From JAGVWJ01 sp964588555 (GTDB taxonomy: Archaea > Micrarchaeota > Micrarchaeia > Anstonellales > Bilamarchaeaceae): a stretch of DNA of 64,000 nt. The notes beneath the pieces are model-generated. The model ran no database searches and was not told the DNA's origin. It saw only the letters and a list, made by a program, of their open reading frames with translations. The stretch lies in contig CAZPPT010000001.1 in NCBI GenBank assembly GCA_964588555.1, forward strand, positions 62,001 to 126,000. Direction: 5' to 3'. The translations under genes and the position numbers were made by a program. Positions 1 to 7,474 of the stretch are shown piece by piece. Each line of letters opens with the position of its first letter. Position 1 is the stretch's first letter.

Positions 1-168
1 CTCGTAACTGTTTTTGTATGGTTGCCATAGCAAATATACTATCTCAAACAATTTATAAAGGTATTCATTTATGGTAAAAAATGTATTAATTAATAAATCC
101 TGCCTGAATGTATCACAGTGTAAAACCATAATGAAAACGTATTTAAGCGAGATCAGTGTTAGCTCCCT

Positions 169-882
169 ATGGTAGATGTTTCAGTCATAGTCCCCACGCT
201 TAACGAGGAACGGTACGTTGAGCGGGCACTCCAGTCCATTACCGCGCAAAAGACGCGCCTTAATTATGAGGTCATCGTTTCTGACGGGGGCAGTACCGAC
301 GCAACGCGCGAGATAGCGGAAAAATATGCGGACAAGGTAATTGCCATAAAGAAACCGGGGATAGCAAACGGGCGAAACGAGGGCGCAAAGCGCTCAAAGG
401 GCGAGGTGCTCGTGTTTATTGACGCGGATACGCGCATACCGACAAACTACCTTGAGGTCGTGCATGCGATCACGAGGGACCCGGACCTTGCGGCAATATC
501 GTGCGCATTCCGTTTTGATGAAAAGAACAAGATGCTTAAACTGGTTGAAGACGTATCAAACAAGTACATGCTCCTCAAGGGTTCTGAGGGCAAGGGCGAG
601 CTCCTTGGGTTTAACAATGCGATAAAACGCAACCTGTTTTTTGAGGTGGGCGGGTTTCCTGACGTGCCGCTTGAGGACGGTGCGCTTGCAAAAATACTGC
701 GGGAGCGGGCAAAGGTCATGTTCCTTCCGACACCGACAGTCGTGACCTCTGCGCGGAGGCTCAAAAAAGGCGGCATACTCCAGTCTGTGCTTTACTACGC
801 AAACCTTGAACTTGTCTCAATATACGACAGTAAGACGCTTAGGAAGGTCTCGGTTTACAAGGATTATAAGGCGATACGCTAA
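169..882 (+). CDS. Family 2 glycosyltransferase
   Basis: A 237-residue GT-A type glycosyltransferase that should move a sugar from a nucleotide donor to a lipid or glycan acceptor on the cytoplasmic side of the membrane. The N-terminus has the GT2 opening VSVIVPTLNEE (residues 4-14), the nucleotide-binding SDGGSTDAT (38-46) and the metal-binding DAD at 85-87. No clear membrane span is present, so it is probably soluble or peripheral. A TATA-like stretch (gtatttaag) lies about 30 bases upstream. Its stop codon overlaps that of the convergent cysS by four bases. The family is clear; donor and acceptor cannot be read from the sequence. Confidence 0.85.
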   Translation: MVDVSVIVPTLNEERYVERALQSITAQKTRLNYEVIVSDGGSTDATREIAEKYADKVIAIKKPGIANGRNEGAKRSKGEVLVFIDADTRIPTNYLEVVHAITRDPDLAAISCAFRFDEKNKMLKLVEDVSNKYMLLKGSEGKGELLGFNNAIKRNLFFEVGGFPDVPLEDGALAKILRERAKVMFLPTPTVVTSARRLKKGGILQSVLYYANLELVSIYDSKTLRKVSVYKDYKAIR

Positions 883-2339
883 GCGACCTTCCATCTTTTT
901 CCTTTTTCCTTGTCCTCGATAACAATGCCGATTTCCATGAGCTTTTCCCGGATACGGTCCGCTTCCTCGTATTTTTTCTCCTTACGAAGCGTGTCACGAA
1001 ACATGATAAGCTCTTCGATGATCAATTCCGCGTCATGCGCAGCTACGCGCTCCATGCCAAAGAGCTCGCTTACCGAGTCCGCAAGGCGGACAAGTTCCGT
1101 GATTTTATCGCCCGCATCCTTTTTCTTTTCGCCAAGGCCGAATATAAAAAGCATGGACTCAAATTCCTTGCGCAGCTGCGCAAGGTAGCGCTTGTCGATG
1201 CGCTCGTTCTGAAGGTGGGCATTGACCATGCGTATGATGTCAAAAAATGCCGAAAGCGCCTGCGGCGTATCAAAATCATTGTCCAGGGAGCCATAGAATT
1301 GGGCTATTGAAGCTTCGATATCATTACGGAATGCCTTGTCTTCGCTGTCCTTTTTTACGTCAAGCATTTCGTCAAGCAGGCCGATGGCATTAAAGATACG
1401 CTCGACGGTTTCCTCTGCTGCTGCAAGGTTCTCCTCGCTATAATCAACAGGGCTCCGGTAATGCGTCTGAAGGAAAAAGAACCGTAGTGCCGCGGAGCTA
1501 AACCTGCCAAGCGCATCGCGTACGGTAATAAAATTTCCAAGCGACTTGCTCATCTTCTCCCCGCCCACGGTCAAAAAGCCGGTATGGAGCCAAAACCGTG
1601 CAAGTGTCCCGTGCACAGGTTCGCTTTGTGCAATCTCATTTTCATGATGCGGGAAGATGAGGTCTCGCGCGCCGCCATGGATATCAAGTGTCCTGCCAGC
1701 ATGTTTTGCGACCATTGCGCTGCATTCAATGTGCCAGCCGGGCCTGCCGCGGCCAAATGGTGAATCAAACTCGATTAGTTCTCCGTCAGTCCGCTTCCAG
1801 AGGGCGAAATCTTCGGGATTTTCCTTTGTTTCGTCAACCTCAACCCGTGCACCTGCCTTGATTTCATCAAGCTTCTGGCCGGAAAGCGCGCCATACGGGG
1901 CAAATTTACTGACACGATAATACACGCCCGACGGGGTCAAATAGGCATAGCCCTTTACAATAAGTTTTTCAATAAGCCCAATGATTTCTTGGATATGGTC
2001 CGTCACCTTCGGGTAGACGTCGGCACGAATGATTGAAAGCTCATCAAAGGAATTAAGGGCGTCATCGTGGTTCTTGTGTACAAGCACGCGCGGGTCAGCA
2101 CCGGTTTCCTTTGCGCGGCGGATGATCTTATCGTCAACGTCGGTGATGTTCTGGATGTGAAATACCTGGTATCCCTTGGAAGCAAGGTAGCGCTTGATGC
2201 TGTCAAATGCGACATACGTGCGGGCATGGCCGATGTGCGCACTGTCATAGGGGGTCAGGCCGCAAACATACATCGTAATATCTTTTCCTGAAAGGACAAA
2301 CGGCTCGACTGTTTTGGTAAGGGAATTGTAAAATTTCAT
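879..2339 (-). CDS. cysS: Cysteinyl-tRNA synthetase
   Basis: Class I aminoacyl-tRNA synthetase charging tRNA-Cys in the cytoplasm. At 486 residues it has the normal family length. The HIGH motif is at residues 35-38 (in SAHIGHARTY) and KMSKS at 262-266. The zinc site that selects cysteine is visible as C27, C206 (in GWHIECS) and the HHENE motif at 231-235. The C-terminal tail is the usual helical anticodon-recognition part. The ATG at 2339 lies about 28 bases from a TATA-like box, which suggests a leaderless mRNA. All catalytic signatures are intact. Confidence 0.97.
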   Translation of the reverse strand: MKFYNSLTKTVEPFVLSGKDITMYVCGLTPYDSAHIGHARTYVAFDSIKRYLASKGYQVFHIQNITDVDDKIIRRAKETGADPRVLVHKNHDDALNSFDELSIIRADVYPKVTDHIQEIIGLIEKLIVKGYAYLTPSGVYYRVSKFAPYGALSGQKLDEIKAGARVEVDETKENPEDFALWKRTDGELIEFDSPFGRGRPGWHIECSAMVAKHAGRTLDIHGGARDLIFPHHENEIAQSEPVHGTLARFWLHTGFLTVGGEKMSKSLGNFITVRDALGRFSSAALRFFFLQTHYRSPVDYSEENLAAAEETVERIFNAIGLLDEMLDVKKDSEDKAFRNDIEASIAQFYGSLDNDFDTPQALSAFFDIIRMVNAHLQNERIDKRYLAQLRKEFESMLFIFGLGEKKKDAGDKITELVRLADSVSELFGMERVAAHDAELIIEELIMFRDTLRKEKKYEEADRIREKLMEIGIVIEDKEKGKRWKVA

Positions 2340-2360
2340 ACAATAATTAGGTGGCGAACT

Positions 2361-2373
2361 GTTTTTATACTAA
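2361..2373 (-). promoter_or_regulatory. TATA-type promoter of cysS
   Basis: On the minus strand this reads ttagtataaaaac, an archaeal box A. Its centre is about 28 bases upstream of the cysS ATG, so transcription would begin at or just before the start codon. Inferred from spacing only. Confidence 0.5.
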
Positions 2374-2401
2374 GGCAGTTTGGAAACGTAAAGAGAAAGA
2401 G

Positions 2402-2424
2402 GCCAGGGATCTGACATCCCTGGC
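2402..2424. other. Perfect 9-bp hairpin between genes
   Basis: Arms gccagggat (2402-2410) and atccctggc (2416-2424) pair perfectly around a 5-base loop. A second hairpin, cgttct/agaacg (2449-2454 and 2460-2465), lies beside it. Both are in the 208-base gap between the orphan gene at 2548 and cysS, upstream of the cysS promoter. On the minus strand the larger hairpin is followed by a pyrimidine-rich run, so it could end transcription from the upstream gene or belong to a small RNA. No function is established. Confidence 0.5.
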
Positions 2425-2547
2425 AAGGCGACCAGTTATCCTCCCATACGTTCTTTTTCAGAACGCCAAAAATTCAGAAAATATTATTATCCTAACTCAT
2501 ATTTAAGGATTTCTATAGGGGCATTTATAGAAAAGTGGCACATATGC

Positions 2548-3816
2548 CTATTCAGGCGGTGGCTGAACTGCTCCAACCACAAAAAGCAACATATGCTTCC
2601 TCCGTTGGATATCAAAAATAAGGCTTACGGGGATTGCCCCTGCAACATGAGAAGCCACCGGGTGGGGCCCATTCGTTATAGACGCAGGGCGTACCTTTGT
2701 ATCGCCCCCAAAATGAGTCTGCGTAAGGGGAGTACCGCCAGCCGGATTGTGCATAAATGCCATTTGCTCGCTAATTGATAACTCCTCAGAAGGATAAGGG
2801 TGGCTAGGGGCGGATACACCAACAGCGGTCACCACGGATTCATGGACGGCATGCGGGGATCCCGAAGAAACGACGTCGGCATGCTGTACTGGCAAATGAG
2901 CCATCTCTTCAAATGAATAAGGTAAGGAAACAAGAGAAAAAATCGTCACCATAGGCATTGTCACATGCCAAGATAGCGGTGGCAAAGGTAGTGAATACGC
3001 TTCGTGAACATCAGCTTGGTAGTCCAAATGGGCTGGAATGCCAAAAGGCATACTCGAGGGGAACTGGATTATAACAAGTGGGAATCCTGATAAAACTGCC
3101 TCAACTTCCTCGTAGGCATGAGCCATAAGCGCACGTGCCGCAATGGACGCTGATTGAAACGCAGTAGGTGTTTCGCCCGCGGCATAGGCGTAAGTGATTT
3201 CCCCCTCAATTGCCTTGTCTGTCCTATTAGGTTGTGGCAAAGAATCTAAGGGGAAAAGATAATGTAACGGAGTCTTGCGGGCAGCTTCACCGGCAGACAT
3301 ACGGTCTTCAGCATGCCTATTGTGAGCTTCTCCAGCAACCTCGACATGGCCAAAGCCCTCGTTCGGCCGATGCCAAGCAAATTGGGCCGCAATTTTATGA
3401 ACGCTCCTATAACCCAAATTATCAGAATTTGCCTTGCCTAAACTACTGACCTGTAAGCCGGATAATGGATCGGTTGAATGGCGCCATGCATGGGCAAAAT
3501 AGTTACCGGTCCAGTCGTAATAATTAAGAAACCCGGTTAATGCACGCCTCGCATTATTTTTCCGCCCGCCCTTACAATAATAATAGAGCCTCTTTTTCCT
3601 TCCGCCAAACTTATAAGGAGACTGCCAAATGGCAAGTGCATCCCGCACTTTCTTAAGCGACGGGCAGGTAGGCATGTTACTTTTCGAGATATGGCCCTCT
3701 TCAAGCGGCTTGAAATAAGAAATGCGATTTAGGGCATGCCTAGACAATGCAGATATGCGCCGTATTGCCGTGTGTACCTTTTTTGTAGTAGGCGGTATGA
3801 CAGCAAGAAAGTTCAT
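2548..3816 (-). CDS. Orphan histidine- and proline-rich protein
   Basis: A protein of about 422 residues that I do not recognise. The N-terminal half is basic (KFGGRKKRLYYYCKGGRKN) and the rest is rich in His, Pro and Ala, with many HAxE- and PHxV-like pieces but no catalytic motif I can name. There is no signal peptide; a hydrophobic stretch near the C-terminus (SLIF...MLLFVVGAV) is too broken by charges to be a sure membrane span. I chose the ATG at 3816 because the minus strand carries a TATA box (tatttaaatag, about 3837-3847) some 27 bases upstream, which overlaps the alternative GTG start at 3837. It stands alone, transcribed in the same direction as cysS. Confidence 0.6.
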   Translation of the reverse strand: MNFLAVIPPTTKKVHTAIRRISALSRHALNRISYFKPLEEGHISKSNMPTCPSLKKVRDALAIWQSPYKFGGRKKRLYYYCKGGRKNNARRALTGFLNYYDWTGNYFAHAWRHSTDPLSGLQVSSLGKANSDNLGYRSVHKIAAQFAWHRPNEGFGHVEVAGEAHNRHAEDRMSAGEAARKTPLHYLFPLDSLPQPNRTDKAIEGEITYAYAAGETPTAFQSASIAARALMAHAYEEVEAVLSGFPLVIIQFPSSMPFGIPAHLDYQADVHEAYSLPLPPLSWHVTMPMVTIFSLVSLPYSFEEMAHLPVQHADVVSSGSPHAVHESVVTAVGVSAPSHPYPSEELSISEQMAFMHNPAGGTPLTQTHFGGDTKVRPASITNGPHPVASHVAGAIPVSLIFDIQRRKHMLLFVVGAVQPPPE

Positions 3817-3868
3817 ACAATGAGAACTAAAATTCACTATTTAAATATACGCCTCCATGTAAATTCGA

Positions 3869-5209
3869 TTACGACAATGGTCTAATTTTCTCTGCCGCGA
3901 ACACGAGAAATTCGTTTAATTTGTCAGCAGGTATGCTTGCACCTGCAGCAATCTTGTGTCCGCCGCCAATACCCCCCGCACCGGCGGCAGCATGGTGCAT
4001 GGCTGCGCCAAGGTTAAGGCCGTTTGCAACAAGTTCTTTTGTGCCCCTTGCGGAACATTTAATGGTGCCCAATTCGCCGCTTGATATGCCGATCATAGGT
4101 TTTTTTGCGCCATGTTGGAGCGTCATGCCGCAGACAATGCCGATAATCCCCTCATTAATGACGCCACGGGCGTCAAGAAAATAGAACGGCCCGAGGTCCT
4201 GGCGATGCGCAAACGCGAATTCAATGCCCGTGCGGATCATGTTCTTGTGCATGGCAAGAAGTTTCCGGGCTTCGTCGATTGCACCGGGTTTGTTGAGGCA
4301 GACGCCTACCGCCACATCATGCGCGCCATGCCTTCCGCATGCATTCAGGAGCGTTGAGAATTCGCTTGCCTCATATGTTTCGTCCCGTGCATGTTCCAGA
4401 AATACGTAGCTTTCACCAATCAGTTCCTTGGCCGCCTTATAGCGGCCGCGTAAAACAAGGATGTCCACCAAGGCGTTTACAAGGCGCTTTTTCTCATCCG
4501 GCGCAAGGTCGGCGTACGTGCGCCATGCATCGTTTCCCTTTAGCTCGATCCCCAGGTCAGAAAGCAGTTTTGTCGCATTTTGTTCATTATAGCTTATGCC
4601 AGGCACATACGGGTCGTCGCTTAAGGAGAGAAACTGGATGAGCGGGCGTGCATATCTGCCGTAAAAGCATATGTCGTTTTCAACACGTACCTCGCCCTTC
4701 TTTATTCCTTCTTCGAGAACAAATCGGTTCATGCCGACAAACGGTGCCTGCTGGTCTGCAACCGCGCCGGTAACGCCAAGGTCAACACGGTTGCGAAACA
4801 CGAGGTACGCGGTGCTCGCAGCGCTCAGCTCATCTCCGCCGTCGATCCCATGGAGCATGCAATTGACGTGGAAACGGACGTTGATCTCCTTAAGCGGCTG
4901 GTGGTGGTCTATGATGACCACGTTTTTAAATTCATTAACGCGCGCGTTCCCCGAGCCCAAATCAACAAAGATGATGTTTTTCTCGCCATCTTCAGCTAGC
5001 TTGTTAATAACCGTGTCATCAAGTTTTTTTATGCACAATGCCCTGAAGGGCTTGTTCTCCCTTAGAAAGGCGTCCATGACGATGCTTCCGCTTGCGCAGC
5101 CGTCTGCATCGTAATGGTGGACAATGAGGGGATTCTCAAGGCCTAATGCATACGTGCGTGCCTCCTCACAATATGCTAAAAACTGATTGTGATTTTCCTT
5201 AAGTTCCAT
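3869..5209 (-). CDS. Archaeal DHH-family phosphoesterase (RecJ-like)
   Basis: A 446-residue DHH/DHHA1 phosphoesterase, the family of archaeal RecJ-like nucleases and oligonucleotide hydrolases. The metal-binding motifs are HHYDADGCASG (residues 31-41) and IIDHHQP (99-105, DHH at 101-103). The DHHA1 domain ends with the substrate-binding glycine loop IGGGHKIAAG near residue 415. Some archaeal members associate with the replicative GINS/Cdc45 complex, so replication or repair is a reasonable role, but oligonucleotide turnover cannot be excluded. Start ATG and length fit the family. Confidence 0.88.
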   Translation of the reverse strand: MELKENHNQFLAYCEEARTYALGLENPLIVHHYDADGCASGSIVMDAFLRENKPFRALCIKKLDDTVINKLAEDGEKNIIFVDLGSGNARVNEFKNVVIIDHHQPLKEINVRFHVNCMLHGIDGGDELSAASTAYLVFRNRVDLGVTGAVADQQAPFVGMNRFVLEEGIKKGEVRVENDICFYGRYARPLIQFLSLSDDPYVPGISYNEQNATKLLSDLGIELKGNDAWRTYADLAPDEKKRLVNALVDILVLRGRYKAAKELIGESYVFLEHARDETYEASEFSTLLNACGRHGAHDVAVGVCLNKPGAIDEARKLLAMHKNMIRTGIEFAFAHRQDLGPFYFLDARGVINEGIIGIVCGMTLQHGAKKPMIGISSGELGTIKCSARGTKELVANGLNLGAAMHHAAAGAGGIGGGHKIAAGASIPADKLNEFLVFAAEKIRPLS

Positions 5210-5251
5210 TTGTTAATAAATAAGGCAAAATAGTTAAAAACGGGTTCTCGC

Positions 5252-5518
5252 TTACCGTATCTTAGTCTCCACCCTTCCAAAAATGGGCATCCATTTTGAA
5301 AATGAGTAGTACCAGATGGTACGCGATTCGGAATCGTACACGAGCGCATTTTTCGGCGCACGCTCACGCGGGAGGTCGATATAGATAAACGAGAATTTCT
5401 CGGTCCAGGGGATTGTTTTTGCAAACGGGTTTTGCTCGATGGTTGAAAGGACCTTCTTTTCCCTGCGCGCCTGTTCGCACCATTCGATTATCGTGGTGAT
5501 CTGTTCCTGCGTAAGCAT
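5252..5518 (-). CDS. Small conserved-looking protein of unknown function
   Basis: A protein of about 88 residues starting MLTQEQITTIIEW. The open frame extends 15 codons upstream, but the ATG at 5518 begins a normal-looking helical N-terminus and leaves a sensible gap to the divergent methyltransferase gene. It has an amphipathic N-terminal helix followed by a beta-rich second half (FSFIYIDLPRE, ALVYDSESRTIWYYSFSKW). No signal peptide, membrane span or metal site is visible and I cannot assign a family. Confidence 0.55.
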   Translation of the reverse strand: MLTQEQITTIIEWCEQARREKKVLSTIEQNPFAKTIPWTEKFSFIYIDLPRERAPKNALVYDSESRTIWYYSFSKWMPIFGRVETKIR

Positions 5519-5610
5519 GCATGATGCACGCTGCCTAAAAATAAAAGCGTTGCGGCCGGGCAAATAACTGCAGCACGATATTTAAAAATATACACAACGA
5601 ACAGTATACC

Positions 5611-6540
5611 ATGAAAGAAAAGCTTCTTGAAATACTTGTATGCCCAGCGTGCAAGGAAAGCCTCGCATGCACAGCGGAAAAAAACGAAGAAAACGAAATC
5701 AAGGAAGGCACGCTCCACTGTAAAAAATGTAATGCGAACTACCCGATACGCAATTATATCCCGCGCTTTGTTGAAACTGACGCGTACGTGGATAACTTCA
5801 GCTTCGAGTGGCATAAGCATAAGAGTACCCAGCTTGACTCGCAGACCGGGACAAACGAGTCAACGGAGAACTTTAAGCGGATCACCGGATTTGTATTGAA
5901 CGAACTGAAGGGAAAGCTGATCCTTGATGCAGGATGCGGAAGCGGGCGATATTCAGAGGTTGCTGCACGTGCAGGTGCAGAAGTTATTGCAATAGACCTA
6001 AGCTTTGCGGTTGATGCGGCATTTACCACTATCGGAAAACAAAAAAACGTCAACATCATCCAGGCTGACATATTCAACGTGCCATTTAGGGATGATACAT
6101 TTGACTACATATTTAGTTTAGGGGTGCTCCACCATACGCCCGACTGCAAGGGCGCCTTTATGCAGCTCCCGCGGCTTCTTAAGAAGGGCGGCACGATCAG
6201 CATCTGGGTGTATGGCAAGAAACTGCATTTCCTTGCAACTGACGTGCTTCGCGTGGTAACGACGCGCATAGATAAGGAGTACCTTTACGCACTTTGTAAT
6301 ACCGTTGTTGAACCGATTTATGCGGCAACAAAGATACCGATTGTCGGGTATCCGTTCCGTGCGTTCATATCTACGCACCCGAATAAGGATTGGAGGGTGC
6401 TTGACACGTTCGACTGGTATTCCCCGAAGTATCAGTCAAAGCACAGCCATGATGAACTGGTTGACTGGTTTAAGGCTGCTGGCCTTTCCAAGATAGAAAA
6501 ACTTGATTTTCCAACTGCAGTAACTGGAAGGAAAAATTAG
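5611..6540 (+). CDS. SAM methyltransferase with Trm112-like zinc domain
   Basis: A 309-residue protein with two parts. Residues 1-60 form a Trm112-like zinc ribbon: C11-x2-C14 and C37-x2-C40 around a short linker. Residues 85-210 form a class I methyltransferase with the SAM motif LDAGCGSGR (105-113), an acidic ribose-binding residue in IAIDLS and the post-motif DYIFSLGVLHHTPD. Trm112 normally activates separate methyltransferases, whereas here a similar domain is covalently attached. This architecture is common in small-molecule and glycan methyltransferases, so the substrate is open. Its stop overlaps the next convergent gene by four bases. Confidence 0.8.
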   Translation: MKEKLLEILVCPACKESLACTAEKNEENEIKEGTLHCKKCNANYPIRNYIPRFVETDAYVDNFSFEWHKHKSTQLDSQTGTNESTENFKRITGFVLNELKGKLILDAGCGSGRYSEVAARAGAEVIAIDLSFAVDAAFTTIGKQKNVNIIQADIFNVPFRDDTFDYIFSLGVLHHTPDCKGAFMQLPRLLKKGGTISIWVYGKKLHFLATDVLRVVTTRIDKEYLYALCNTVVEPIYAATKIPIVGYPFRAFISTHPNKDWRVLDTFDWYSPKYQSKHSHDELVDWFKAAGLSKIEKLDFPTAVTGRKN

Positions 6541-7079
6541 ATAAATTGTACTGAAAGAAGCCCAAGGTACGCAAGAAGCGCATAACGGATAATCCGGCCG
6601 ACGGCAGTAACAAGTAAAAAGCGCCAGAGCGGAATTCCCAAACTTCCTGCAGCAATGCCCGCAACGTCAAAAAGGGGGTTCGGGATTGCCGCAAGGAAAA
6701 AAACCGCAATAAGGTCATTTTTCTGCATCCAACTGCGCAGGCGCTTAAAATGCGAGTTTGCATGGATTGCCTTTGAGGCGCCCTGCCCTGCGATATAACC
6801 CGTTATTTCACCTAGCGCTGAACCGGTCCCTGCAGCAAGGCCTAAGACGATGGGATCAAGAAAGCGCGCCATGGCAATGACAATCGCCCACCCCGGCGCA
6901 GGGAGAAAAATGCTTGCGGCGGATACCAAAGACACGATAAATACGCCTATGTACCCGTACTCCTTGAAGCGTTCAAGCTCGTCGCTAAACACGAAAATGG
7001 CAATGACAAAAACAGCCATGAACAGGAGCTGAAGGAGGCCTTTTTGTTTTTCATCCATACGCAAAATAGGGTGATGCAT
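6537..7079 (-). CDS. VTT-domain (DedA/SNARE-associated type) membrane protein
   Basis: A 180-residue integral membrane protein of the VTT/DedA group, with several hydrophobic helices (LLFMAVFVIAIFVFS, IGVFIVSLVSAASIFLP, VFFLAAIPNPLFDVAGIAAG). The family signature is the re-entrant segment with glycines and a proline pair (FLAAIPNPLFDVAGIAAG) and a downstream arginine (GRIIRYALLAYLG). Members act in lipid scrambling or membrane homeostasis, including recycling of polyprenyl-phosphate carriers. It ends four bases inside the methyltransferase gene. The family call is firm; the cargo is unknown. Confidence 0.82.
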   Translation of the reverse strand: MHHPILRMDEKQKGLLQLLFMAVFVIAIFVFSDELERFKEYGYIGVFIVSLVSAASIFLPAPGWAIVIAMARFLDPIVLGLAAGTGSALGEITGYIAGQGASKAIHANSHFKRLRSWMQKNDLIAVFFLAAIPNPLFDVAGIAAGSLGIPLWRFLLVTAVGRIIRYALLAYLGLLSVQFI

Positions 7080-7158
7080 ACTTAAAACACATTCTCCTGT
7101 TACGCGTCGCCGTTCTTATGCCTTGTGGGACGTCGTCTCCTTTTATTCGCTCCGTCAG

Positions 7159-7186
7159 CCGTGCGGCCTGTCAAAATTACGCACGG
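7159..7186. other. 7-bp inverted repeat upstream of tRNA-Ala
   Basis: Arms ccgtgcg (7159-7165) and cgcacgg (7180-7186) are perfect complements around a 14-base spacer. They sit in the 169-base gap between the VTT gene and the tRNA. I see no credible reading frame in this gap. It may be part of a small RNA or a regulatory hairpin. Confidence 0.35.
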
Positions 7187-7212
7187 ACTAAGGCAAAACC
7201 TAAGAGATAGTA

Positions 7213-7220
7213 TTTTTAAG
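7213..7220 (+). promoter_or_regulatory. Box A candidate for tRNA-Ala
   Basis: The sequence tttttaag lies about 30 bases before the first tRNA base, which fits a TATA box with a start close to the 5' end of the mature tRNA. A second A+T stretch (ttaaattata, 7231-7240) is too close to the gene to be the main box. Confidence 0.4.
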
Positions 7221-7284
7221 CTGATGTAACTTAAATTATATCCTATATGGGCTCGTAGCTCAGTAGCAGAGCACTCGCCTTGCA

Positions 7285-7319
7285 AGACTTTTTGATTGTT
7301 GATCATTTAGCTTCAAGAT
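7285..7319 (+). other. tRNA-Ala intron 1 (position 37/38, 35 bases)
   Basis: A strict bulge-helix-bulge can be drawn. Exon cttg pairs with intron caag directly on top of the anticodon stem, with 3-base bulges caa (7283-7285) and atc (7318-7320). Cutting after the second base of each bulge removes 7285-7319 and joins A37 to C38. Shifting the junction by one base would give A38 instead. The helix inside the intron is weak. Position 37/38 is the canonical archaeal site cut by the splicing endonuclease. Confidence 0.75.
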
Positions 7320-7341
7320 CGCGAGGGGCCGAGGGTGCGAG

Positions 7342-7399
7342 TCCCACCTTTTAGGAAAAGGTGGACCAAAACCGGTAGTTCATTATGAACGTGCGCGTC
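7342..7399 (+). other. tRNA-Ala intron 2 (position 59/60, 58 bases)
   Basis: This insertion splits the T loop. The T stem gaggg/ccctc continues into a 4-bp helix, exon tgcg with intron cgcg (one T-G wobble), flanked by 3-base bulges agt (7340-7342) and tct (7398-7400). Cutting within the bulges removes 58 bases and restores T60 and a complete T arm. The intron contains a perfect 9-bp hairpin, ccacctttt/aaaaggtgg, with a 3-base loop, and a 5-bp hairpin gttca/tgaac. Position 59/60 is a known non-canonical site in some archaea. Because ccc occurs on both sides, the boundary is ambiguous by up to three bases without the bulge-helix-bulge model. Confidence 0.72.
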
Positions 7400-7413
7400 T
7401 CCCTCCGAGTCCA

Positions 7414-7420
7414 TTTTTTT
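7414..7420 (+). terminator. T-run terminator after tRNA-Ala
   Basis: Seven consecutive T bases directly follow the discriminator base. Archaeal RNA polymerase stops at such T tracts. Confidence 0.5.
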
Positions 7421-7443
7421 ATATTTTACCACTAAAAACATCT

Positions 7444-7453
7444 CTTTATAAAA
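7444..7453 (+). promoter_or_regulatory. TATA box of the orphan gene at 7475
   Basis: The sequence ctttataaaa is centred 26 bases before the ATG, the standard distance from box A to the start of transcription, so the mRNA is predicted to be leaderless. Confidence 0.55.
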
Positions 7454-7474
7454 TGGTAAGGGGTAATATATAAC

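Larger units (their letters stand above)
7249..7413 (+). tRNA. tRNA-Ala (anticodon TGC) interrupted by two introns
   Basis: The exons assemble into a 72-base cloverleaf. The acceptor stem is gggctcg/cgagtcc with discriminator A, the D stem gctc/gagc, the anticodon stem ctcgc/gcgag with anticodon TGC, the variable loop gggcc, and the T stem gaggg/ccctc. G3-T70, the alanine identity wobble, is present. The genomic copy is 165 bases long because of an intron after position 37 and another after position 59. No CCA is encoded, and a run of seven T follows at once as a likely terminator. The D loop is agtagca and the T loop tgcgagt, so the usual G18-T55 tertiary pair is replaced by A18 and G55. Assignment is from hand folding. 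Confidence 0.88.

Noticed and set aside
4671..5114. 147-codon plus-strand frame opposite the DHH gene
   Set aside because: It covers the conserved N-terminal part of the DHH protein on the other strand; no independent evidence.
7100..7306. 68-codon minus-strand frame crossing the tRNA
   Set aside because: It runs through the tRNA-Ala exons and has no promoter or family. The basic stretch looks like a chance frame.
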